A DNA stretch of 6,612 nucleotides, taken from positions 31,489-38,100 of the forward strand of contig DFKL01000076.1 in assembly GCA_002373535.1 (NCBI GenBank), in the 5' to 3' direction. The notes beneath the pieces were generated by a model, which saw only the letters and a program-made list of their open reading frames with translations, did no database searches and was not told where the DNA came from. A program made the position numbers and the translations under genes. Shown here one piece after another: positions 1 to 5,817 of this stretch (positions are counted from its first letter, which is position 1; the number at the start of each line of letters is the position of its first letter). Source of the DNA: Prevotellaceae bacterium UBA3646. Lineage in GTDB: Bacteria; Bacteroidota; Bacteroidia; Bacteroidales; Bacteroidaceae.

Positions 1-43
1 GGACATTTCTCAACCACTCAAACTTTTCCTTCATTTTTTCCAT
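1..43 (-). CDS. Possible 5' end of a divergent gene (partial, runs off the window start)
   Basis: On the minus strand an ATG at 43-41 opens a reading frame with no stop to the window edge. It begins MEKMKEKFEWLRNV, and a second possible start lies at 34-32. The purine-rich coding strand and the Lys/Glu-rich start look like a genuine N-terminus, and its position opposite the plus-strand operon would make 44-179 a divergent promoter region. Only 14 codons are visible, I see no clear ribosome binding site or TAnnTTTG promoter for it, and the family cannot be recognised. It could be chance in AT-rich DNA. Confidence 0.4.
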   Translation of the reverse strand, partial: MEKMKEKFEWLRNV

Positions 44-69
44 ACGTAAAATAAAAATTCATATATTTG
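36..69 (+). promoter_or_regulatory. Second, weaker promoter candidate
   Basis: TATATTTG at 62-69 also fits TAnnTTTG. The best upstream partner is TTTT at 36-39, with a 22-base spacer that is longer than usual. If active, it would give the first gene a leader of about 100 bases, unlike the near-leaderless product of the proximal promoter. The DNA is AT-rich, so a chance match is quite possible. Confidence 0.3.
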
Positions 70-134
70 CATAGCATCTCACGCGCTTTCATTTGTCATC
101 ACACGTGCCGTATGTTCAGTTTTCGCACATTTTC

Positions 135-165
135 TTTTCCCTTTTTTATATTTTTTGTATCTTTG
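135..165 (+). promoter_or_regulatory. Bacteroidales-type promoter for the operon
   Basis: TATCTTTG at 158-165 matches the Bacteroidales -7 consensus TAnnTTTG at every fixed position. The T-rich TTTT at 135-138 lies 19 bases upstream and can serve as a degenerate -33 element (consensus TTTG). Transcription would start a few bases past 165, roughly 169-173, only about 7-11 bases before the ATG at 180. The transcript would then be almost leaderless. The motif match is seen directly; the start site is inferred. Confidence 0.6.
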
Positions 166-179
166 CGCGTTGAAGCATT

Positions 180-545
180 ATGTTTAGGAGGATAGTTCCC
201 ATATTATTGCTGCTCGCCGTGCTGGTATCCGAGGTCTTTGCATTCCCGATATCAGATATTCGCCGGCGCAAGCGTATTCATAAGCCGGATACGATTGCCG
301 TTACTGCAGTGCAGGATATGCCAGGCTTCTCAGTCAGGCGAATGAGTACGTCAGCATATCCGGTGCAGATGATGGTAGTTGGTCGTGCCGTCAGGGTACA
401 GAGCCCGGAGAACCAAGTCTTGCCTATCTACACTTCGACCGGAGGCTTCTACATGGTCATGCGTCTTACCAAGGGCACCAACTGGCTCAACGGCCTGCCC
501 CGTGGCAGATATTTTATCAACAACCGTACGATTACGATAAACTGA
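180..545 (+). CDS. Small secreted protein with a C-terminal tail-like (T9SS/Por-type) beta domain
   Basis: This encodes a 121-residue exported protein of unknown function. Residues 1-21 form a type I signal peptide: two Arg, a Leu/Val-rich core, and VFA before the likely cleavage site. Residues 22-60 are basic and low in recognisable features. Residues 62-121 resemble the short beta-sandwich tail found at the C-terminus of many Bacteroidales secreted proteins: a VVGRAVRV strand, then LPIYTSTGG, and the closing pattern GLPRGRYFINNRTITI at 105-120, compare the common GLPKGIYIVNGKKVVI type of ending. Such tails normally follow a large domain; here nothing else is present. ATG 180 is the only start that keeps the signal peptide. 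No Shine-Dalgarno sequence precedes it, which fits the very short predicted leader. The next gene starts 15 bases downstream. The domain resemblance is from memory of family patterns, so the function is open. Confidence 0.75.
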   Translation: MFRRIVPILLLLAVLVSEVFAFPISDIRRRKRIHKPDTIAVTAVQDMPGFSVRRMSTSAYPVQMMVVGRAVRVQSPENQVLPIYTSTGGFYMVMRLTKGTNWLNGLPRGRYFINNRTITIN

Positions 546-560
546 GCAAATCCAGCAGAT

Positions 561-1553
561 ATGGAGAAGGAAGAAATTATACCCGAGGTTCCTGTAGAGC
601 TGATTAAGGCCGAGCTTACTGACGAGCGCAGGCTGCGCCGTACCAACAAGAGCGGCAACGAAATATATATCGTCACTTGGCAAGACTCCCCCAATACCTT
701 ACGCGAGATAGGCCGTCTCCGCGAGATAGCATTCCGTGCGGCAGGCGGCGGTACAGGCAAGAGCCTGGACCTCGATCAGTTTGATACCTGTGACAATCCG
801 TACAAGCAGATGATAGTCTGGGATCCAGAGGAAGAGAAGATACTCGGCGGATACCGCTATATCCTTGGCAAGGACTGGGAGTTGGACGAAAGTGGCCAGC
901 CCAGGCTTGCCACGAGCCACATGTTCCGTTTCTCCGAACGCTTTATGCAGGAGTATGCTCCGTGGACGGTAGAGCTGGGACGCTCGTTCGTGACGTTGGA
1001 ATACCAGAGCAGCCGTATGGGTGCAAAGGGCATCTTTGCCCTTGACAACCTGTGGGACGGCCTGGGTGCGATTACCGTAATTGAGCCAACGGTACGCTAT
1101 CTTTTCGGCAAGTTTACGATGTATCCGTCGTACGACCGTCTCAGCCGCGACATGATTCTCTATTTTCTCAACAAGCACTTCCCGGACCCGCAGCACCTGA
1201 TTGAGCCGATTTGCCCGATACGGTACGAGCATGATCCCGCAATGTTTGCAGACATATTCACCGAGGACGATTTCAAGCGCGACTACCGTATCCTTAACAA
1301 GGCCGTGCGTCAGCGGGGCCTCAACATACCTCCGCTCGTCAATGCCTACATGTCGCTCTCGCCGACGATGAAACTGTTCGGTACGGCCATAAACGACGGC
1401 TTCGGCTATGTCGAGGAAACGGGAATACTGATTGCCGTCGACGAGATCCTGCAGGAGAAGCGTATGCGCCATATCGACACCTTTGCTGCCGAGCATCCTG
1501 AACTGGTACGCATTACGAGTGGAGCAAACAAGATATTCTATCCGGTGAAATGA
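561..1553 (+). CDS. glsB: GNAT-fold N-acyltransferase, GlsB-like (glycine lipid / N-acyl amino acid synthesis)
   Basis: This 330-residue cytoplasmic enzyme belongs to the Acetyltransf_5 / hemolysin-like GNAT group, which includes OlsB and Bacteroides GlsB. Family knowledge: GlsB transfers a 3-hydroxyacyl group from acyl-ACP to the amino group of glycine, giving commendamide-type N-acyl glycine; GlsA then adds a second acyl chain to make glycine lipids. Sequence support: LREIAFRAAGGGTG at 53-66, the LDQFDTCDNPYKQMIVWD stretch at 71-88, LGGYRYI at 95-101, and VELGRSFVTLEYQ at 137-149, the acyl-carrier-binding core. A conserved C-terminal block follows around 255-296 (IPPLVNAYMSLSPTMKLFGTAIN). 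There is no signal peptide. The start at 561 lies 15 bases after the preceding stop with no clear ribosome binding site. Its stop overlaps the dgt start in ATGA. No GlsA-type PlsC acyltransferase is adjacent. The family call is strong; glycine as substrate is inferred, and ornithine or another amino acid is possible. Confidence 0.8.
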   Translation: MEKEEIIPEVPVELIKAELTDERRLRRTNKSGNEIYIVTWQDSPNTLREIGRLREIAFRAAGGGTGKSLDLDQFDTCDNPYKQMIVWDPEEEKILGGYRYILGKDWELDESGQPRLATSHMFRFSERFMQEYAPWTVELGRSFVTLEYQSSRMGAKGIFALDNLWDGLGAITVIEPTVRYLFGKFTMYPSYDRLSRDMILYFLNKHFPDPQHLIEPICPIRYEHDPAMFADIFTEDDFKRDYRILNKAVRQRGLNIPPLVNAYMSLSPTMKLFGTAINDGFGYVEETGILIAVDEILQEKRMRHIDTFAAEHPELVRITSGANKIFYPVK

Positions 1554-2905
1554 TGCAGTGGGAGCAGCTTCTATCCAACAAGCGACTGGGGCAGGAAGGC
1601 ACCCCTCACCGCAAGGATGACCGTACCGAGTTCCAGCGCGACTACGACCGTCTTATATTCTCAGCCCCTTTCCGCAGGCTGCAGAACAAGACCCAGGTCT
1701 TTCCGCTGCCAGGCAGCATATTTGTACACAACAGGCTTACGCATTCACTCGAGGTCAGCAGCGTAGGGCGCTCGTTGGGCAACGATGTGAGCCGTCTGTT
1801 GCTTGAGCGGCATCCTGAACTCAAGGACACGCATTTCACCGAACTGGGCAGCATAGTAAGCGCAGCCTGTCTTGCGCACGATCTTGGCAATCCCCCGTTC
1901 GGACACAGCGGCGAGAGAGCAATAGGCACATATTTCAGCGAGGGAGACGGAGGTTTCCTCCGTGGCTGGACTTGTCCCGAGACAGGCGACTCTATCAGCG
2001 ATGCACAATGGAACGACCTCATTCACTTCGAGGGCAACGCCAACGCATTCCGTCTGCTTACGCACCATTTCAACGGGCGCAGACAGGGCGGCTTCGTCAT
2101 GACGTACAGCACGCTGGCCAGCATCGTCAAGTATCCTTTCAGCAGCGACCTGGCCAAGAAGAAGCGTAAGTTCGGTTTCTTCCGTGACGAGGAGGAATAC
2201 TATACCCGCATAGCGGCAGAACTGGGCATAAGGCGCTACGACAGCCCCCAGGGCTCACTGCACTATGCACGCTATCCGCTGGTCTACCTTGTAGAGGCAG
2301 CCGACGATATCTGCTACGAGATAATGGATATCGAGGACGCCCACAAGCTCAAGATACTGACCACGGCCGATACCAAGGAACTGCTGCTTGCATATTTCCC
2401 GGCATCGCGGCAGGACCACATCCTCGGGAGGATGAACACCCTGGACGACGTAAACGAGCAAATCGTGTACCTGCGTGCCTGCGTCATCAACGAGCTGGAG
2501 ACAGAGTGCGTCCGCGTCTTTGTCGATAACGAGGCCGCCATCCTGCAAGGCGAGTTCGAGGGCTGCCTCATAGACCATATAAGCCAGGTTCCGCTCAACG
2601 CCTATCGTGCGTGCCAGAAGGTAAGCGTGGGTAGCATATACCACAGCAAGGACGTGATGGACATAGAGATTGCCGGTTTCAAGGTCATCACCACCCTGAC
2701 GGACATGATGGTACAGGCAGTGACGCATACAGACCGCGCATTCTCGCAGTTGTTGATAAACAGGGTCTCTACACAGTACGACATCAAGGCACCGACGCTG
2801 TACGGCCGTATAATGGCAGTGTTGGACTATATATCCGGCATGACCGATGTCTATGCCCTGGATATGTATCGTAAGATAAACGGCATGAGCATTCCTACGC
2901 TTTAG
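1550..2905 (+). CDS. dgt: Deoxyguanosinetriphosphate triphosphohydrolase (dGTPase, HD superfamily)
   Basis: This 451-residue cytoplasmic enzyme hydrolyses dGTP to deoxyguanosine and inorganic tripolyphosphate and helps set the dNTP balance. The HD-type metal site is complete: His65 in RLTHSLEV, His110-Asp111 in ACLAHDLGNPPFGHSGE, and the distal Asp in the EAADDICYEI segment (Asp252/Asp253). Other family hallmarks are FRRLQNKTQVFPL at 41-53, near the nucleotide pocket, and FEGNANAFRLL at 160-170. The length is somewhat below that of E. coli Dgt (about 505). The first ATG shares ATGA with the stop of the acyltransferase gene, suggesting translational coupling; a second ATG follows directly at 1553, so the start could be one codon later. 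dut follows after 9 bases. All expected catalytic residues are present. Activity on dNTPs other than dGTP cannot be excluded, since related enzymes vary. Confidence 0.93.
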   Translation: MMQWEQLLSNKRLGQEGTPHRKDDRTEFQRDYDRLIFSAPFRRLQNKTQVFPLPGSIFVHNRLTHSLEVSSVGRSLGNDVSRLLLERHPELKDTHFTELGSIVSAACLAHDLGNPPFGHSGERAIGTYFSEGDGGFLRGWTCPETGDSISDAQWNDLIHFEGNANAFRLLTHHFNGRRQGGFVMTYSTLASIVKYPFSSDLAKKKRKFGFFRDEEEYYTRIAAELGIRRYDSPQGSLHYARYPLVYLVEAADDICYEIMDIEDAHKLKILTTADTKELLLAYFPASRQDHILGRMNTLDDVNEQIVYLRACVINELETECVRVFVDNEAAILQGEFEGCLIDHISQVPLNAYRACQKVSVGSIYHSKDVMDIEIAGFKVITTLTDMMVQAVTHTDRAFSQLLINRVSTQYDIKAPTLYGRIMAVLDYISGMTDVYALDMYRKINGMSIPTL

Positions 2906-2909
2906 GGGA
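2904..2909 (+). promoter_or_regulatory. Ribosome binding site of dut
   Basis: AGGGGA overlaps the dgt stop codon and sits 5 bases before the ATG at 2915. It favours that start over the in-frame ATG at 2933, which has no comparable sequence in front of it. It is one of only two good Shine-Dalgarno matches in the operon. Confidence 0.5.
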
Positions 2910-2914
2910 AGTCC

Positions 2915-3370
2915 ATGCACAACGGACAGACAATGGAAAGTATAAGGATTATAAACGACAGTCACCATGAGTTGCCCAGGTACGCAACTCCGTTGAGCGC
3001 GGGAATGGATCTTCGCGCCAGCCTGGATGAGCCGGTGAAGCTGAAGCCTATGGAGCGACGCCTGATACCCACGGGCCTGCGCATCGCCCTGCCAGCAGGA
3101 TACGAGGCCCAGGTACGCCCTCGCAGCGGCCTTGCACTGAAAAATGGAATTACCGTACTGAATACCCCAGGTACCATAGATGCCGACTACCGTGGCGAAA
3201 TAGGTGTTATCCTTATCAACCTCGGTACCGAGGACTTTGTCGTAGAGGACGGCGAGCGTATAGCACAGATGGTGATAGCTCGTCACGAGCAGCCGCAGTT
3301 GGTCGAGGTCGCAATCTTGGACGAGACAGAGCGCGGCGAGGGAGGATTCGGTCATAGCGGCCGGAAATAG
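2915..3370 (+). CDS. dut: dUTP diphosphatase (dUTPase, trimeric type)
   Basis: Dut hydrolyses dUTP to dUMP and pyrophosphate, keeping uracil out of DNA and feeding thymidylate synthase. All five motifs of the homotrimeric family are present in 151 residues: motif I SAGMDLRA (28-35); motif II RPRSGLAL (68-75); motif III from Asn83 through TPGTIDADYRGEIGV, with the likely catalytic Asp89; motif IV GERIAQMVI (113-121); and the C-terminal P-loop-like motif V RGEGGFGHSG (140-149). Motif V matches my memory of the E. coli Dut tail. The length is typical. ATG 2915 is chosen because AGGGGA precedes it; starting at Met7 (2933) would still leave all motifs intact and is the main alternative. The gene lies 9 bases after dgt, so two dNTP-pool enzymes are probably co-expressed. 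Confidence 0.96.
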   Translation: MHNGQTMESIRIINDSHHELPRYATPLSAGMDLRASLDEPVKLKPMERRLIPTGLRIALPAGYEAQVRPRSGLALKNGITVLNTPGTIDADYRGEIGVILINLGTEDFVVEDGERIAQMVIARHEQPQLVEVAILDETERGEGGFGHSGRK

Positions 3371-3387
3371 CAGTTACACCCATTTGT

Positions 3388-3396
3388 AGGGAAGGA
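3388..3396 (+). promoter_or_regulatory. Ribosome binding site of the TPR gene
   Basis: The purine run AGGGAAGGA ends 5 bases before ATG 3402 and lies in the 31-base gap after dut. It supports this start, which also gives a well-formed signal peptide. Confidence 0.5.
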
Positions 3397-3401
3397 ACGC
3401 A

Positions 3402-5120
3402 ATGAGACGCATATTGTATATAGTACTGTCACTGTTTTCTTGTCTGGCCCTGCAGGCACAGACCAGGGCGGACTATTTCCTGATGGAGGCAGGCAAATAC
3501 CGTATGCGTCGTGAATGGAGCACGGCAATGATGCTGTATCGTCATGCACTTGCCGTCAGTCCGCAATCTGCCGAGTCCATGTACCAGCTGGGACGTATGT
3601 ACTATTATATACGCGAGGACAGCATTGGCGAGAAGTACATGCTCCAGGCTATAGGGACAGACAGTACCAACACTTCCTATCTTGAGTCCATGGCCGCCAT
3701 CTATCTGCGTACCAACCGCGCCGAAAAGGCATTGCCCTTGCTGGAGAGGATGAGTGCGTTGGAGCCGCGCCGTACGGATGTGCTGTCGCACCTGTCCGGC
3801 TATTATGCCGATACGGGGCAGCTTGAGGACGCCATCAAGACCCTGGATCGCTGGGAGACGCTCGAGGGCAAGATGCCTCAGCTGTCGTACGAGAAATATA
3901 ACCTGTATAATCAGCTGGGAGACAGCATAAGGGCTTTCAACGAGCTGGAGACCTTGTGCGACGAGTTTCCAAGTGACATGACGCACAGGGTACGCATGGG
4001 GTACCAGTATCAGCAGCATGGCAACCTGAAGCGTGCCATTCAGATTTACGACGAGGTACGCAATATAGAGCCGCATAATCCTCAGCTGCAGGTGGCTATG
4101 CTGGACTATTACGAGGCGCTGGGACAGAAAGACCGTGCCGTAGCCATTCGTGATTCCATCATGTCGGACGTTCATGCGGACAGGCAGGTACGTATGGGCC
4201 TGATGCAGAACTTCGTCCAGAGCCAGATAGGCAATCCCAATGGTGATTCGCTCGTTGCAGACCGATTCGACAGGATTCTGTTGGTAGATACAGCCAATGT
4301 CGAGCTTATGGGGATGTACGCAGCGTACATGTCCTACAGCGAGAAGCCTGATTCGCTGATTTGCCCGATTATGCAGAGAGTGCTGCGTGTCGAGCCGGAC
4401 AACGACATGGCCACGCAGTGGCTGTTGCAGTATTTTGCCAGGAGACAGGAGTTTGCCTCTCTCGAGGAGATTTGCCGCCGTGGAGCCAACTACCACCCTG
4501 AGAACCTTGCCTACCATTATTTTCTTGGCATGACATTCTCCGAGCGCGGGAACGATTCCGGCGCAGTGGAGATATGGAAGAAAGGACTCAGACAGCGGAG
4601 TTCCGAAGCCTCCGGCACCCTGGTGTCAGATGTCTTCACGGCATTGGGCGACTTGTATTTCAAGACAGGCGATGTACGTGAATCGTATTGTGCCTATGAC
4701 TCAGCCTTGGTCTATAACAAGGACAACATACTGGCACTCAACAACTATGCATATTTCCTTTCCCTGCGCAGGGAAAACCTGGACAAGGCCGAGCAGATGA
4801 GCTACAGGACCATAAAGGCCGAGCCGGAGAACAAGACATATCTTGATACCTATGCATGGATTCTCTTCATGCGTGGCGAGTATGCCGAGGCAGCCCATTA
4901 CATGGATCGCGTGGTAAGTCCTGACAGCACTGGTGCCGCCCTGCTGGCAGACCCTGCCAGTACAAGCGTCATTCTGGAGCATGCCGCCGATATTGCATGG
5001 TTCAACGGGGATTCTGGACGTGCCTGCTACTTGTGGGATCTGGCCGTAAGGATCGGTGACGAGGATGTGTCTGCCGTGCTTCTGAAGAAGTCTAAGAAAA
5101 GAAAGTACTTAAAGAAATAG
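3402..5120 (+). CDS. Secreted tetratricopeptide repeat (TPR) protein
   Basis: This encodes a 572-residue exported TPR scaffold, probably periplasmic or membrane-associated. Residues 1-20 are a signal peptide (basic MRR, then a hydrophobic core) with likely cleavage near ALQA/Q. LFSC at 11-14 is a poor lipobox because Phe occupies a position normally small, so lipidation is unlikely but not excluded. TPR-like helical pairs cover most of the rest; the clearest are at about 25-58, 59-90, 93-124, 127-158, 197-228, 411-442, 445-477 and 479-511. The segment NNYAYFLS...LDKAEQMSYRTIKAEPEN...YLDTYAWILFMRGEYAEA is characteristic of Bacteroidales TPR proteins of this kind. The middle (about 250-400) is more degenerate. 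The protein ends in a Lys-rich tail (562-572). TPR arrays bind other proteins; the partner is unknown, but the next two genes encode envelope proteins and lie 14 and 29 bases apart in the same operon. Confidence 0.88.
   Translation: MRRILYIVLSLFSCLALQAQTRADYFLMEAGKYRMRREWSTAMMLYRHALAVSPQSAESMYQLGRMYYYIREDSIGEKYMLQAIGTDSTNTSYLESMAAIYLRTNRAEKALPLLERMSALEPRRTDVLSHLSGYYADTGQLEDAIKTLDRWETLEGKMPQLSYEKYNLYNQLGDSIRAFNELETLCDEFPSDMTHRVRMGYQYQQHGNLKRAIQIYDEVRNIEPHNPQLQVAMLDYYEALGQKDRAVAIRDSIMSDVHADRQVRMGLMQNFVQSQIGNPNGDSLVADRFDRILLVDTANVELMGMYAAYMSYSEKPDSLICPIMQRVLRVEPDNDMATQWLLQYFARRQEFASLEEICRRGANYHPENLAYHYFLGMTFSERGNDSGAVEIWKKGLRQRSSEASGTLVSDVFTALGDLYFKTGDVRESYCAYDSALVYNKDNILALNNYAYFLSLRRENLDKAEQMSYRTIKAEPENKTYLDTYAWILFMRGEYAEAAHYMDRVVSPDSTGAALLADPASTSVILEHAADIAWFNGDSGRACYLWDLAVRIGDEDVSAVLLKKSKKRKYLKK
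4759..4776. repeat. 18-bp perfect palindrome inside the TPR gene
   Basis: TTTCCCTGCGCAGGGAAA is identical to its reverse complement over 18 bases and falls in the codons for FLSLRRE. It could be an operator-like site or an RNA hairpin with a 7-bp stem and GCGC loop, but no T-run follows, so it is not a terminator. A role is not shown by the sequence. Confidence 0.6.
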
Positions 5121-5134
5121 AATCTGATAGTCTG

Positions 5135-5788
5135 ATGAGGTACAAGTATCTCTTTATAGCATTTGCAGCCGCCGTGTTCCTGGCTTCGTGCTCTACTACG
5201 AGGAAGGCCGCGCGCGGAAAGTCCGGACAGGTCTCAGGGTGGAACACAGGCGACTGTGTGACGCAGCGTACCGGTCTTGTCCTGAAGAGCGGCGACAGGA
5301 GCGTAAGTCTTGGAGGTTCGCTCAGGATGAAGCGCGACGATGTCATACAGATGAACCTTACTTACGGTTTTCTCGGTATCGGTGTAGGCTCGATGGAACT
5401 TACACAGGATAGCGTGTTGTTCGTAAGCCGCATGACAAAGCAGTATACGCGCTCCTCCTATGACGAATTGTCAGAGATTGTTGGCAAGAGGATTTCGTTT
5501 GCGGATATCCAGCGCTATTTCTGGGGAGAGGCTGGCGAAGGCAAGACGCCTGTAGTCAGCTGGAAATATACCGGTTTCTCCGATATGGGAGACGACAGGA
5601 GACTGCCTTCCGGCCTGGAGCTCAGCGTAAAGTCTCCGGGGCGTTCGGCCGATGCCTTAATCCAGTTGTCTAATCCCAGGGTGGATGACGACTGGAACAA
5701 GCGGACAAGGATTAACGAGAGGAACTATGACCGTCTTACGTTGGAACAGGTGGCCCGGCTGCTGCTCAGTATAGTAAACAGACTCTGA
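5135..5788 (+). CDS. DUF4292 family lipoprotein, LolB-like pattern
   Basis: This encodes a 217-residue lipoprotein. Residues 1-18 are a signal peptide ending in a good lipobox, LASC, with Cys19 the lipidated residue. Ser follows at +2, and there is no acidic surface-export signal after the Cys (CSTTRKAARGK), so a periplasm-facing anchor is more likely than display on the cell surface. The body (about 50-175) has the alternating strands and the sequence SLRMKRDDVIQMNLTYGFLGIGVGSMELTQDSVLFV that I associate with DUF4292. It recalls LolA/LolB-type lipoprotein carriers, where a half-barrel cradles acyl chains. A LolB-like job in outer-membrane lipoprotein or lipid handling is inference. ATG 5135 lies 14 bases after the TPR stop without a Shine-Dalgarno sequence. 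The envelope gene pair around it supports a role in envelope assembly. Confidence 0.82.
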   Translation: MRYKYLFIAFAAAVFLASCSTTRKAARGKSGQVSGWNTGDCVTQRTGLVLKSGDRSVSLGGSLRMKRDDVIQMNLTYGFLGIGVGSMELTQDSVLFVSRMTKQYTRSSYDELSEIVGKRISFADIQRYFWGEAGEGKTPVVSWKYTGFSDMGDDRRLPSGLELSVKSPGRSADALIQLSNPRVDDDWNKRTRINERNYDRLTLEQVARLLLSIVNRL

Positions 5789-5817
5789 CATAAGTGTCGT
5801 AAAATTACGGTTGTCTG

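Noticed and set aside
140..157. T-rich run upstream of the first gene as a terminator
   Set aside because: No stem precedes the T-run, and it is better explained as the AT-rich spacer of the promoter.
186..191. Strong AGGAGG just inside the first gene
   Set aside because: It encodes Arg3-Arg4 of the signal peptide, and no in-frame start codon lies at a usable distance downstream; the next candidate is TTG at 207.
1947..1963. GC-rich 7-bp inverted repeat with TTT loop in dgt
   Set aside because: Arms of this size with a short loop are expected about once by chance in a window of this length, no T-run follows, and it lies in coding sequence.
2419..2434. 7-bp inverted repeat with a 2-base centre in dgt
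   Set aside because: The loop is too short for a full RNA hairpin, and such repeats are common by chance.
2255..3355. Long minus-strand open frame (366 codons) opposite dgt and dut
   Set aside because: It spans two well-supported genes and the gap between them, its translation is His/Tyr/Val/Leu-rich without any domain pattern, and it is explained by the scarcity of TTA, CTA and TCA triplets in the sense genes.
1550..3370. dGTPase plus dUTPase as an anti-phage defence island
   Set aside because: The flanking genes are envelope and lipid housekeeping genes, and no nuclease, toxin, reverse transcriptase, integrase or other defence partner is visible.
3429..4517. Long minus-strand open frame (362 codons) opposite the TPR gene
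   Set aside because: It is antisense to a clear repeat protein and shows no signal peptide, motif or plausible composition; this is a codon-bias shadow.
5208..5217. CCGCGCGCGG palindrome near the start of the DUF4292 gene
   Set aside because: It is a short alternating CG run in Ala/Arg codons and nothing around it suggests a site.
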